64,000 nt of DNA from contig CAJXVW010000001.1 in NCBI GenBank assembly GCA_913062645.1, positions 124,001 through 188,000 of the forward strand, read 5' to 3'. The notes under the pieces are model-generated. The model was not told the DNA's origin. It saw nothing but the letters and a program-made list of their open reading frames with translations, and ran no database searches. The DNA is from an uncultured Mycoplasmatota bacterium. GTDB taxonomy: Bacteria > Bacillota_I > Bacilli_A > Izemoplasmatales > Izemoplasmataceae. Shown here piece by piece: positions 19,308 to 30,588 of the stretch (position 1 is the first letter of the stretch; each line of letters starts with the position of its first letter). The position numbers and the translations under genes are program-made.

Positions 19308-21077
19308 ATGAAACGATTTGTGATTGGCCTCGCTGGAATCACGATGGCTCTGGGCCTGATGGCGTGTGAGCCAGCTGAGGATCCGATAGAAACGACAACC
19401 TATGTCGTTTCCTTTGATGCCGGAGACGGCAGTCCGGTGGAGTCCGTGGAGGTCGATGAGGGAGATGCCATCGATCTGCCCGCATCAACCTTGGAAGGGC
19501 ATTCGTTCATTGGCTGGGCATTGACTGACGATCCCGATGCCGAAGCGGTATCGGACCCGTTCGTACCAGAACGCGATGTCACGCTCCATGCCCTGTGGTC
19601 CATCAATCAATACACCATTACCTTTGTCACGAATGGAGGCCCTACCATAGATACCATCATACAAGACTTCGGAAGTCCTGTCGTTCTTCCCGAGGATCCG
19701 ATTCAAAACGGGTTCACGTTCGGCGGATGGTATGCTGACAGTGAATTCTCCAGTGCGTTTGAGGGATCCACGATGCCCGCAGAAGACATTACCCTCTATG
19801 CGAAATGGATCGCCATCGACTGGAGTGACATCGAAAGTTATCTGTTGACGCAAATCCCCGCTGCGTTATCCGAGGATATCACGTTACCGCTATCGTATGA
19901 AGACTATTCCTTGTCGTGGTCATCGAGTCATCCCGAGATTGTCGGCGTTGACGGATCGTACGTTCGCCCGTATCAAGCCACCGTCGTGCAACTGACGGCA
20001 ACGGTTCATCTCGGACAGAACACCACGACATTCACCTACGATGTTGATGTCGAAGGGTACAAATCGTTGGCCGCACCGATCGCATCCAGTTACATCTATC
20101 GCAACTACAGCAGTGTCACTGATTCGTTCTTCACAACCTTGGACATCATCAACTGCGCCTTCATCCATGCCGACGAATACGGCAATCTGACAGGTGCGGC
20201 CGTATTGGCCAACATCAACAACTACATCATGCCCAAAGCACGAGAAGAAGGCAACTGGGTGCTGTTTTCCGTCGCACCCGACTCCGAGTGGTCGGCCATT
20301 GTATCAAGTGCGAGCCGCATTGACGCGTTCGCCGACAACATCGTAACGATGATCAACCAGTACGGGTTTGATGGCGTCGACATCGATTGGGAGACGCCGA
20401 CACCGGCGGAAGCCGTCAAGTTCACCCAACTGATGGAAGTCATCCACACCAAGGTCAAGGCCAACAATCCCAGTCATCTCGTCACCGCCGCCATCGCCGG
20501 CGGCATGTGGCAACCGCCGCGTTACGATCTTGTCAACTCACACCAATACCTGGATTACATCAACATGATGACCTACGGTATGGTGAGCAACAACGGGTAC
20601 TACCAGAATGCATTGAGCCCCTCATCGGTATACGATTCACCCAGTTTGCTGGCCGGCAAAACCCTCACCAGTTGTTCGATTGAGGAGAGTGTCGCAATCT
20701 ACAACGGCTACGGCATTCCCAATGCCAAGATCATCGTCGGTGTGGCGTTCTATGGGATACGCCAGGTGCGAACCTACAACGAAACAACGCAAACGTGGTC
20801 CGCTTGGGCATTCGACAGTTCCGCCTCCTACAACTACATCAACAGTTTCTATCTCGACAACGACGAGTATCAATATCATTACGATACCAATGCGGGAGTT
20901 CCCTACCTTGTCAAAAAAGACGGAACCGTGTTCCTGTCCTATGACAACCCACGCTCCATCATCGAGAAGGCCGAATACATCATCGATACCGGCCTTGGCG
21001 GCATGATGTACTGGGAGAACGGTCACGACTCGACCGGTACGTTGCTCGGTGCGATGCAGACGGGATTGAACAAATGA
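19308..21077 (+). CDS. GH18 chitinase-type lipoprotein with InlB-like repeats
   Basis: 589 aa. Signal peptide with lipobox MAC; two InlB/Listeria-Bacteroides repeats (about residues 25-170, each ending in a GW-then-Y/LHAxW pattern); a bacterial Ig-like domain with LSWSSSHPEIV (about 170-250); then a GH18 barrel. The catalytic signature DxxDxDxE is complete in FDGVDIDWE with Glu362 as acid, and MMTYGM and the late GMMYWENGHD fit the family. It should hydrolyse chitin- or peptidoglycan-type GlcNAc polymers at the cell surface. Single gene with promoter and terminator. Confidence 0.92.
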   Translation: MKRFVIGLAGITMALGLMACEPAEDPIETTTYVVSFDAGDGSPVESVEVDEGDAIDLPASTLEGHSFIGWALTDDPDAEAVSDPFVPERDVTLHALWSINQYTITFVTNGGPTIDTIIQDFGSPVVLPEDPIQNGFTFGGWYADSEFSSAFEGSTMPAEDITLYAKWIAIDWSDIESYLLTQIPAALSEDITLPLSYEDYSLSWSSSHPEIVGVDGSYVRPYQATVVQLTATVHLGQNTTTFTYDVDVEGYKSLAAPIASSYIYRNYSSVTDSFFTTLDIINCAFIHADEYGNLTGAAVLANINNYIMPKAREEGNWVLFSVAPDSEWSAIVSSASRIDAFADNIVTMINQYGFDGVDIDWETPTPAEAVKFTQLMEVIHTKVKANNPSHLVTAAIAGGMWQPPRYDLVNSHQYLDYINMMTYGMVSNNGYYQNALSPSSVYDSPSLLAGKTLTSCSIEESVAIYNGYGIPNAKIIVGVAFYGIRQVRTYNETTQTWSAWAFDSSASYNYINSFYLDNDEYQYHYDTNAGVPYLVKKDGTVFLSYDNPRSIIEKAEYIIDTGLGGMMYWENGHDSTGTLLGAMQTGLNK

Positions 21078-21131
21078 ACACGTGAGTTCATTGCATTGCG
21101 ACGGATCATAGCAGGTCCGATCGATAACTTC

Positions 21132-21165
21132 AAAAAAAACTGATCACATCGCGTGATCAGTTTTT
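21132..21165. terminator. Bidirectional terminator
   Basis: AAAAACTGATCAC / GTGATCAGTTTTT between the convergent GH18 and lipoprotein genes. Confidence 0.9.
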
Positions 21166-21173
21166 GTTTGTCG

Positions 21174-22046
21174 TTACTGTACTTCGGTTTCGAGTTGTCC
21201 GAATGCGGCTTGCGCCAGCTGGAAGTAATCGGGGAAGTCGGAGTTGGTGGCGCCGGCGATGCTGTCGACAACCTGCCAGTAGGTATCTTCCACGCCATCG
21301 ACGGTGGCGTCGACCTGGGTGAAATCGAGGGAGTTGAAGGCCGCGCCGTTGTCTTCCAAGAATGCTTCAATCGCATCGATGTTGGCTTGCCAACCGAGAC
21401 GATCGCCGCCGGCTTGCCAGTAGTTCGGGTTGCCGTCTTTGAAGAGATTGTCGGTGAGCACGATCGGGCTGGCATCGTCGAACGATGTCATCAGCTTGAA
21501 CTCGCCATCATTGAGTGCGTCGTAGTAAGCTTTCATGTTGGCGTCATCGCGGATGATGTGCATTTCCAAATTCTTGACATCAAAGCGTCCTGTTTTCAAC
21601 GCGCCGGTTTCATCGACAGCCGAGTATACAAGCAGTCCGGCTTCGGTCTCCAGTGCTTTGTACACAGCGCCATCGTACATGATGTAAAGGGCGTAGCTGC
21701 TGGTTCCGATGGTGAGTGTGTTGGTTTCGTTCCAGTCGCCTTCGAGGGTAACCACGGCGAGTGAATGAGGCAGGAACGCTTCGTTGATTTCGACATCGAG
21801 TTCGCCATTGGTGACGACGATGGTGACCTGTCCGACGTATCCGCCGTGGACAAATCCATACGCTTCAACCGTCTGATCGACATATCCGACCATTTTCGAT
21901 TCCAGTTCGCTCTCCAAATCAGCGATTTCCTGCTCCAGATCCGCTTTTTCAGCGACCAGGGCATCGTAGTCTTCCTGGCTGACGCCGGAACATCCGGCGA
22001 GGGTCAGAACCAATGCCAGCACGAAGACGAGTAATAGTTTTTTCAT
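21174..22046 (-). CDS. Lipoprotein with coiled coil, possibly FMN-binding (flavinylated) repeats
   Basis: 290 aa. Signal peptide with lipobox LAGC, a short coiled coil (about residues 25-50, ALVAEKADLEQEIADLE), then two similar halves. The first has GGYVGQVTIVVTNGELDVEI, reminiscent of FMN_bind domains; the end of the second has VVDSIAGATNSD (Thr267), close to the D-x-x-S/T-G-A-T motif where ApbE attaches FMN. Proteins of this type (Listeria PplA is the known example) carry electrons outside the membrane. The first Ser/Thr of the motif is Ala here and no apbE gene is in the window, so flavinylation is only a hypothesis. Confidence 0.7.
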   Translation of the reverse strand: MKKLLLVFVLALVLTLAGCSGVSQEDYDALVAEKADLEQEIADLESELESKMVGYVDQTVEAYGFVHGGYVGQVTIVVTNGELDVEINEAFLPHSLAVVTLEGDWNETNTLTIGTSSYALYIMYDGAVYKALETEAGLLVYSAVDETGALKTGRFDVKNLEMHIIRDDANMKAYYDALNDGEFKLMTSFDDASPIVLTDNLFKDGNPNYWQAGGDRLGWQANIDAIEAFLEDNGAAFNSLDFTQVDATVDGVEDTYWQVVDSIAGATNSDFPDYFQLAQAAFGQLETEVQ

Positions 22047-22387
22047 TGTTTTTTCATCCTCCTAGATATAGTGGTGATACTGCGCCATTCTATCAAAGAT
22101 GAATGGTGATTTCAATGCGATTTGTTTCTTTTCTAAACAATTTCCGTAATGTAGTTTCCATCCGAACTGTCATGTTGGACTACGCAAGCCGAAGGACCAT
22201 ATTTGAGCACAACATGGGCGTTTCATGACTTTCTAATTAACTCTTTATAATGCGTTTTAAACAGCATCTTCTGAACTCGATGGACGCATGTCTTTCGTGG
22301 GGTGTGACATTCTTTTCGTAACAATATGATAATGAGCGGCACAGAAAGTCGGTTGTACTGTTATAATGGGAGTAAGAAGGTGATCAC
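22047..22387. other. 341-base divergent intergenic region
   Basis: Holds the promoters of the lipoprotein (minus) and of the DUF368 gene (plus, extended -10 at 22359-22367). The middle is AT-rich without a supported gene or strong hairpin. Confidence 0.6.
22359..22367 (+). promoter_or_regulatory. Extended -10 promoter of the DUF368 gene
   Basis: TGtTATAAT, 21 bases before the ATG. Confidence 0.65.
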
Positions 22388-23332
22388 ATGAAACATCTCA
22401 AGGTGATGATCAAGGGCTTTTTCGTTGGCATTGCGCTGATCATTCCCGGATTGAGCGGTGGAACGCTAGCCGTCTATCTGGGTATTTATGAACAGTTACT
22501 GCACGCCATCGGCCATGTATTTACCGAGTTCAAACGCAGCATGACATTTCTAATTCCCCTGTTTGTCGGGATTGCGCTGTCCGTCATCGGACTTGCCAAT
22601 TTGCTGGGGTATCTGATTGATGTCAACTCGCTGATCGTATTGCTGTTCTTCATGGGACTTGTGGCTGGCGGCATCCACGACATCGCTCGCAAAGCAACAT
22701 TGGAAGAATCCCACATCCAGGGGGCATCCTGGATCGCCGCAATGGTATCGTTCACGCTCGTCATTCTGTTGGTTGTATTTGGCAAACTGGATGACCAACC
22801 GGGCGTCGCATACATCGAGATTACCATATGGAACGTGTTGTTGCTGGTATTGCTAGGAATGGCAGCCTCGATGACGATGATTGTCCCCGGTGTATCCGGG
22901 TCGGCCCTGCTCATCGTTCTCGGATATTACACAGCCATTGTTACCAATGTCGCCGGCAACGTGCTAGATTTCGATCAGTTCGGGTACAATGTGCAAGTCA
23001 TCATTCCGTTCGCCATCGGCGCCGGCATTGGCATCATTTTGTTCAGCAAGATCATCGAACAGGCGTTGAAGCGATACGCGCAAGCAACCTACTTCGCAAT
23101 CCTCGGGTTCATTCTCGGCAGTGTCATTGCGATATTCTTTGAAATCAAAGATCCCACAACTGGATCAACCCATGATGTGCAAACCGCCATCCATCAAAAT
23201 TTGGGCTCGTTTCTTGGTGACAATTTGGGTTCCTTGATTGCCGCTTTGGTCCTATTCGCAGTCGGGTTCCTCATCTCATGGCAACTCACCAAACTTGAGT
23301 TCCGACAAGAAGACGAATCAACCTCGGTCTAG
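22388..23332 (+). CDS. DUF368 family undecaprenyl-phosphate translocase (PopT type)
   Basis: 314 aa polytopic protein with about eight membrane segments. The family signature is visible twice: GFFVGIALIIPGLSGGTLA near the N-terminus and MTMIVPGVSGSALLIVLG in the middle, an internal duplication typical of DUF368. Members recycle the C55 lipid carrier across the membrane for cell-envelope polymer synthesis (established for PopT). Its presence argues that the organism makes a surface polymer on undecaprenyl phosphate. Single gene. Confidence 0.92.
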   Translation: MKHLKVMIKGFFVGIALIIPGLSGGTLAVYLGIYEQLLHAIGHVFTEFKRSMTFLIPLFVGIALSVIGLANLLGYLIDVNSLIVLLFFMGLVAGGIHDIARKATLEESHIQGASWIAAMVSFTLVILLVVFGKLDDQPGVAYIEITIWNVLLLVLLGMAASMTMIVPGVSGSALLIVLGYYTAIVTNVAGNVLDFDQFGYNVQVIIPFAIGAGIGIILFSKIIEQALKRYAQATYFAILGFILGSVIAIFFEIKDPTTGSTHDVQTAIHQNLGSFLGDNLGSLIAALVLFAVGFLISWQLTKLEFRQEDESTSV

Positions 23333-23350
23333 ATGGCTCAAAGTGTATAA

Positions 23351-23382
23351 AAAAACTGGAACCGCGTGCGGTTCCAGTTTTG
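23351..23382. terminator. Bidirectional terminator
   Basis: AAAACTGGAACCG / CGGTTCCAGTTTT, between convergent genes. Confidence 0.88.
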
Positions 23383-23397
23383 TTCGAATGATGATGT

Positions 23398-24315
23398 TCA
23401 GCGTTTGCTCGAATCCATGAAGGACAAGTAGTACATCGAAACCAACAGGACGTGTCCGATCACCAAAAACAAGTAACCGGTATTGAATTTGGAAGCATAG
23501 AAGATGGTACCAAACAGATTTGCTTCCCGTTCATAGAAACCGATGACATCATTGAACTCATTGGTAACGGACGTCTGATCGTCGTAGGTGGTCGTCACGG
23601 TTTGGTCGTCTTGATTGATGGACGTGATCTCTTCCACGAAGTACTCATTCAATCCAAAGTCACCATAGATGATGATGTTGTCGCCGATCTGGGCGTTTTC
23701 TGGATTGAACTCGGTTACTCGTACGATGTCGAGATACATGGTCGCATTGACATTCTGATCGGGTGTGATGGCATTGATGTAGGAGTAATCTAGAATGTCG
23801 TACTGATAGTTGGGATCGAATCGATGTAAGGTCATGAAGCCAACGTTGACGGCGACCAGGAGGATCAGAAGGTAGAGACCGTATTTGATGATTCGACGCT
23901 TAAGTGGTTTCGACGGTGTTGAAGATTCCGTCGTGGTGGTTAGACCAAAATAGTTGTTCAGTGCGGTTTGTACCTGTTCGAGGTCTTGGGTTTTGACGTG
24001 CTTTTCCAAACCCGAGGCTTCACCATCATCGTCGACATCATTGAGAATCTGTTTCAGCTGGTATCTTGCAACCAGTTCGACAATGTCCATCTCCGCATCC
24101 AATAGTTTTTCGGGATCGTTGATGTAGAAGACTTGGGGTCCGACCTTGTAAAGCGTGGCCAGTTTGTTCAGTGTTTCCATATCCGGTTCACGTATGCTAC
24201 TTTCGTAGCGTGAATATGCTTGCCGTGTAATGCCCAAAAAGTCCGCAACTTCTTGCTGGGTCATTTCATGGGTATGGCGTAATTTCTTTAAAACGTTTGA
24301 TAGTTTAGGTTTCAT
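23398..24315 (-). CDS. XRE-family regulator with C-terminal membrane helices
   Basis: 305 aa. Residues 1-65 form a Cro/CI-type helix-turn-helix (MTQQEVADFLGITRQAYSRYE), followed by an acidic linker. Two membrane helices (about residues 141-165 and 275-298) flank an extracytoplasmic loop of roughly 110 residues that ends with paired strands. The order DNA-binding domain, membrane helix, outer domain, membrane helix suggests a one-component sensor of an outside signal. GGAGGT precedes the ATG. A perfect promoter under a long palindrome lies upstream (24394-24432), so it very probably controls itself. Confidence 0.88.
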   Translation of the reverse strand: MKPKLSNVLKKLRHTHEMTQQEVADFLGITRQAYSRYESSIREPDMETLNKLATLYKVGPQVFYINDPEKLLDAEMDIVELVARYQLKQILNDVDDDGEASGLEKHVKTQDLEQVQTALNNYFGLTTTTESSTPSKPLKRRIIKYGLYLLILLVAVNVGFMTLHRFDPNYQYDILDYSYINAITPDQNVNATMYLDIVRVTEFNPENAQIGDNIIIYGDFGLNEYFVEEITSINQDDQTVTTTYDDQTSVTNEFNDVIGFYEREANLFGTIFYASKFNTGYLFLVIGHVLLVSMYYLSFMDSSKR

Positions 24316-24393
24316 GATGGTACCTCCAGGATTGACGTGCGTTCAATCCGTTCTTGTAGATGATTATGCTTACATGCATAGTATCATAAATAG

Positions 24394-24428
24394 CCTTCGA
24401 ATGTATTATATTATGCAATATATTCGAA
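24394..24428. promoter_or_regulatory. 35-bp palindromic operator over the XRE gene promoter
   Basis: Arms CTTCGAAT (24394-24401) and ATTCGAAG (24421-24428); after one mismatch another four bases pair inward. It covers the -10, spacer and first base or two of the -35 of the minus-strand promoter. Confidence 0.75.
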
Positions 24429-24432
24429 GTCA
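24404..24432 (-). promoter_or_regulatory. Consensus promoter of the membrane XRE regulator
   Basis: On the minus strand TTGACT (24432-24427), 17 bp, TATAAT (24409-24404). Confidence 0.8.
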
Positions 24433-24447
24433 AATGATATAAATTCA

Positions 24448-24470
24448 AATACGCACCGAAATGGTGCGTA
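24448..24470 (-). terminator. Hairpin after the eight-helix membrane protein gene
   Basis: ATACGCACC / GGTGCGTAT with a five-base loop; the T run is poor in both directions. Confidence 0.6.
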
Positions 24471-24500
24471 TCTAATTATTTAGTCATTTAAGAACGATAA

Positions 24501-25373
24501 TTAATATGATAATTCGATGGTGTCGGACATTCTGAGCTTCGGTTGAACAAACAGCGAAAAATATCCGAACCAGCCGATCAAGCCAACATGCAGAACATCG
24601 TTGGCGCTGAACCATATGTCGCTGGTTTCATAGAGGGTTTGAGTGAATCCCGGTAAGTAGTACGCATAGTATGCGACATTCACGAATAGGAACAGGACCC
24701 AGAGAATGACGAAGTTGCGATTGAGATCATCCTTTTGTCTTTGATAACGGCGGAGATTCAACACGAAGAAGATTACGAACAACGGCATGAAGAATAGGGT
24801 GAAGAGTTCGTATGATACAAGAAACTGGATTTCCAAAATTGAGCCCAATAGCAGCAATATGGTGTATGCAATGAGCGCAATCTCACTGTATCGTTTGAGT
24901 CGTTTTTGTGATCTTCCTGTCGTAAACTGCTTGGCGAATGCGAAACCCATCAAGGAGATGCTGATTGCGGTGCTGAACAAATATGCGAGTTCGAACCAGT
25001 CGGTGAACTGACATACATTGTTGCCGGCACATTTCAGTTCGTATCCCAATCCTTGGTAGCTGGTTCCTGCGAGAATCGTTCCGATCCCCCAGAAGACCAG
25101 ACTGGCTCCCCATGTTCGCTCTTGATTCTGAATCATTTTGAAACCGATCAGGAGAATCTGAATTCCCAACAAATAGACGATGATCGTGGATGACGGAACG
25201 ATGATGATCCAACGATCGAGCAGCGTCACATGCGGGCGTTCCGTTAGAAAATCAGATGAAGTGATGGCAGGATCCGTCAGCAATCCATTCGGTTCGAAAA
25301 TACCAAGTAAGACAAGTATGAAGAAATATGTCGTGAGCGCAATGGCGATCCATGTTCGTTGTTTGGTTTTCAT
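24501..25373 (-). CDS. Polytopic membrane protein, unknown
   Basis: 290 aa from the ATG at 25373, where GGGGTGA has five-base spacing (a GTG nine bases further up is possible). About eight hydrophobic segments; an outer loop after the first helix and a Cys-containing loop (KCAGNNVCQFTDW) between helices 3 and 4 that could form a disulphide. Short basic loops (KQFTTGRSQKRLKRY, LRRYQRQKDD) mark the cytoplasmic side. No family recognised. Confidence 0.75.
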   Translation of the reverse strand: MKTKQRTWIAIALTTYFFILVLLGIFEPNGLLTDPAITSSDFLTERPHVTLLDRWIIIVPSSTIIVYLLGIQILLIGFKMIQNQERTWGASLVFWGIGTILAGTSYQGLGYELKCAGNNVCQFTDWFELAYLFSTAISISLMGFAFAKQFTTGRSQKRLKRYSEIALIAYTILLLLGSILEIQFLVSYELFTLFFMPLFVIFFVLNLRRYQRQKDDLNRNFVILWVLFLFVNVAYYAYYLPGFTQTLYETSDIWFSANDVLHVGLIGWFGYFSLFVQPKLRMSDTIELSY

Positions 25374-25481
25374 GTAATTCACCCCTTGTGTTACTGTTTA
25401 TAGTATAACACGCACTGGTACGATTATTATTGAATTTAAGAGGTCCACCCGAACATGCTACCGAATTGTTGGGGTATCCAT

Positions 25482-25511
25482 TCGACAGATTATTCAATCA
25501 TTTGATATAAT
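25482..25511 (+). promoter_or_regulatory. Promoter of the GH-A clan lipoprotein
   Basis: TGaTATAAT with the -10 at 25506-25511; TCGACA 18 bp upstream may be the -35. Confidence 0.6.
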
Positions 25512-25559
25512 GGTGGTGAAATTGCAGTTTTATGTTACGAGTTAGATAGAGGTGAGACC

Positions 25560-26723
25560 ATGAAAAAACTGATGATGATGGTGGTTGCGATGCTGGCGAT
25601 TCTCGTTCTGGCGGCCTGTACTCCGGAAGAAGAGAACAACGATCCGATCCAGTGTGCACCCGGATATGAACTCATTGATGACAGTTGTGTTGAAATCGAA
25701 GAGGAAGAAGATGTGAATCAACATTGTCCGTTCGGAGAAACATTTGCCGATGGCGCTTGCACCGAGATTCCCGACCTTGAGCTGGAAATCGTTGGTCAGA
25801 GCTTGTTTTTGAATGGCGAACCGTTCTACATTCAAGGCATTTGTTGGAATCCGGTTCCCAAAGGCGGGAACCATCCGCGCGATCTCGATTTTGAAGCGGC
25901 TGTTGACGTGGATGCCGATCTGATGCAAGCAGCCGGTATCAATGTCATCCGCACCTATGAACCGATAACCAATCGTGAGACATTGGATACCTTGTATGAA
26001 CACGGCATTTACGTGATCAACACGGTCTACTCCTACGGCGGTAGTTCGGTTAGTCGCGCCGTAAGCATCGTCGAAGATCTCAAGGACCATCCGGCGATTC
26101 TGATGTGGGCAATCGGCAATGAGTGGAACTACAACTTCCTGTACTACGATATGAGTTTGATCGAAGCGAGAGAACGTATCAACGAAGTCGCAGCAGCCAT
26201 CAAGGAAGTGGACCGGACACATCCTGTCACCACGATCTACGGGTATCTTCCCTCAAGTTTCACGATTCAGAGCATGCCCGACATCGACATTTGGGGACTC
26301 AATGTCTACAGCGGCATCACCTTCGGCAATCTGTTTCAAGACTGGGCGCGTCTCAGCGACAAACCGATGTACCTCGCCGAATACGGGGCGGATTCATGGA
26401 ATGCCAACATCGGTGCCTTGGACGAAGAGTCCCAGGCCGAAGCAACCCGGACTCTGACCCAGATCATCATCAATGAAAGTTCGGGATCGTACCCGGAGAA
26501 CCGCTCCATCGGGGGTACTATCTTCTCGTTCAACGATGAGTGGTGGAAAGACTCCTCCGGCAGCCTGGACACGCAGGATACCGGTGGATTCGCACCGGGT
26601 GGAGGTCCCTATCCCGACAATACCTTCAACGAGGAATACTGGGGCATCGTTGACATCGATCGTAATCCGCGACAGGCTTATTATGCCTTGCAGGAGTTGT
26701 ACGTCGGCAGCACCGAAGAGTAA
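25560..26723 (+). CDS. Glycoside hydrolase lipoprotein, clan GH-A TIM barrel (GH2-like)
   Basis: 387 aa. Lipobox AAC, then two copies of a small Cys-pair module (CAPGYELIDDSC and CPFGETFADGAC) in an acidic linker, then a (beta/alpha)8 barrel from about residue 75. The acid/base Glu188 sits in AIGNEW and the nucleophile Glu274 in YLAEYG, the spacing and context of clan GH-A enzymes, closest to the GH2 catalytic domain but without its sugar-binding and Ig domains. It should cut a beta-linked polysaccharide outside the cell; substrate not predictable. Strong terminator follows. Confidence 0.88.
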   Translation: MKKLMMMVVAMLAILVLAACTPEEENNDPIQCAPGYELIDDSCVEIEEEEDVNQHCPFGETFADGACTEIPDLELEIVGQSLFLNGEPFYIQGICWNPVPKGGNHPRDLDFEAAVDVDADLMQAAGINVIRTYEPITNRETLDTLYEHGIYVINTVYSYGGSSVSRAVSIVEDLKDHPAILMWAIGNEWNYNFLYYDMSLIEARERINEVAAAIKEVDRTHPVTTIYGYLPSSFTIQSMPDIDIWGLNVYSGITFGNLFQDWARLSDKPMYLAEYGADSWNANIGALDEESQAEATRTLTQIIINESSGSYPENRSIGGTIFSFNDEWWKDSSGSLDTQDTGGFAPGGGPYPDNTFNEEYWGIVDIDRNPRQAYYALQELYVGSTEE

Positions 26724-26732
26724 CGATATCAA

Positions 26733-26756
26733 GGGAGAGCTCGCGCTCTCCTTTTT
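26733..26756 (+). terminator. Intrinsic terminator
   Basis: GGAGAGC / GCTCTCC, four-base loop, T5. Confidence 0.9.
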
Positions 26757-26787
26757 GATTGGAACATCTGGAAACGAACAATCTACT

Positions 26788-26816
26788 TTGACAAACCGGA
26801 ACAAACAAAGTATAAT
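26788..26816 (+). promoter_or_regulatory. Perfect consensus promoter of the K+ transporter gene
   Basis: TTGACA, exactly 17 bp, TATAAT. Confidence 0.9.
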
Positions 26817-26858
26817 TTGCGTGTGCTGTGTGTTAGCAAAGGGAGAAAGGGACTTCGT

Positions 26859-28208
26859 ATGAAACTATTTCAGAAAATACGTCTGATCAAATTGAATACG
26901 GCGGAAATTCTCGCCATCGGATTCGCGTCGGTCATCCTCATCGGCGCCCTTTTGTTAAGTTTGCCGTTCGCCAGTCAAAGCGGTACGAGCATCGCCTTCG
27001 TCGATGCCTTGTTCACCGCAGCCAGCGCCGTCGCCGTGACGGGGTTGGTGGTTGTCGATACGGCCACGCACTGGACCACGTTCGGCCATGTTGTGATTCT
27101 CGTGCTGATTCAGATTGGCGGCCTCGGGATCATCATCATGGGAACGTTGTTCGCCTTGATCCTCGGACGTAAGATTTCGTTTCGGCAACGTATCGTGATG
27201 CAGGAAGCGATGAACAAAATCACCATGAACGGCGTCGTCCGCCTGGCCATTTATGTGTTGTTGTTCACCTTCACGCTGGAAGGCATCGGAGCGATCATCC
27301 TCTCCACCAGACTGATACCGATTTACGGATGGGGTGAAGGCATCTGGCTCAGCGTCTTCCACAGCGTCAGCGCGTTTTGCAATGCCGGGTTTGATTTGAT
27401 CGGCAATTTCCAGAGCTTGACACCGTTTGTGGAAGATCCTGTCGTGACCCTCACCGTTGCCTTTCTCATCATCATCGGTGGTCTCGGTTTCGTGGTCATC
27501 TTCGAACTGATGGAGCGCAAGAGTTTCAGCAAAATGAGTCTTCATACCAAGATGGCGTTAACCGCGACGGCAATCTTGTTGATCGTTGGCTATGTCATCG
27601 TGATGGCGCTTGAGTTCAACAATCCCGACACGATGGCCGATTTGTCCATCGGTGGCAAGTTCCTGAGTGGATTCTTCCATTCCGTTACGCCGCGTACCGC
27701 CGGCTTCAACACCCTGCCCACCGATCAGCTGCGGATGGGTACGATCGTGATGACGATGATCTTCATGTTCATCGGCGCCGGCAGCGCCGGTACCGCCGGT
27801 GGCGTCAAAGTCACGACCGTCGGTGTTGTCATCGTCGCCATCCTGTCCACGCTCAAGGGTCGTACCGAATCGGAAGCATTCGGACGCAAGCTGCCGCGCG
27901 GACTGGTCGCCAAGGCAACCGCCATTCTCGGACTGGCGATGACCTGGGTTGTACTGGTGACGTTCATTCTAACCATCACCGAAGATGCCGACTTCATGAC
28001 GATTCTGTTCGAGGTCATCAGCGCGTTTGGCACCGTCGGATTGTCACTCGGTATCACAACGCAACTTAGTGTTGTTGGGAAACTTGTCATCACCATCACG
28101 ATGTTCATCGGTCGCATTGGGCCGTTGACGGTCTTCATGGCTCTGGCGCAGCGACGTCAGATGACATCCGCGATCTCCTACCCGGATGAAAAAGTCATGA
28201 TCGGCTAA
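26859..28208 (+). CDS. ktrB: TrkH/KtrB-type potassium uptake subunit
   Basis: 449 aa from the ATG at 26859 (GGGAGAAAGG upstream); longer starts at 26817 have no ribosome site. Four M-P-M repeats with family filter signatures: AVAVTGLVV, CNAGFDLIGN, TPRTAGFN and AFGTVGLS, plus the intramembrane gate loop GAGSAGTAGGVKVTT. The length fits KtrB rather than the longer TrkH. It imports K+ (with or without Na+) through the plasma membrane. No KtrA/TrkA regulatory subunit is adjacent; it must be elsewhere or missing. Strong consensus promoter and its own terminator. Confidence 0.93.
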   Translation: MKLFQKIRLIKLNTAEILAIGFASVILIGALLLSLPFASQSGTSIAFVDALFTAASAVAVTGLVVVDTATHWTTFGHVVILVLIQIGGLGIIIMGTLFALILGRKISFRQRIVMQEAMNKITMNGVVRLAIYVLLFTFTLEGIGAIILSTRLIPIYGWGEGIWLSVFHSVSAFCNAGFDLIGNFQSLTPFVEDPVVTLTVAFLIIIGGLGFVVIFELMERKSFSKMSLHTKMALTATAILLIVGYVIVMALEFNNPDTMADLSIGGKFLSGFFHSVTPRTAGFNTLPTDQLRMGTIVMTMIFMFIGAGSAGTAGGVKVTTVGVVIVAILSTLKGRTESEAFGRKLPRGLVAKATAILGLAMTWVVLVTFILTITEDADFMTILFEVISAFGTVGLSLGITTQLSVVGKLVITITMFIGRIGPLTVFMALAQRRQMTSAISYPDEKVMIG

Positions 28209-30548
<2,340 letters not shown>

Positions 30549-30588
30549 CCAACACAACCCGACCATACACGGAAAGGAGGCCACATCC

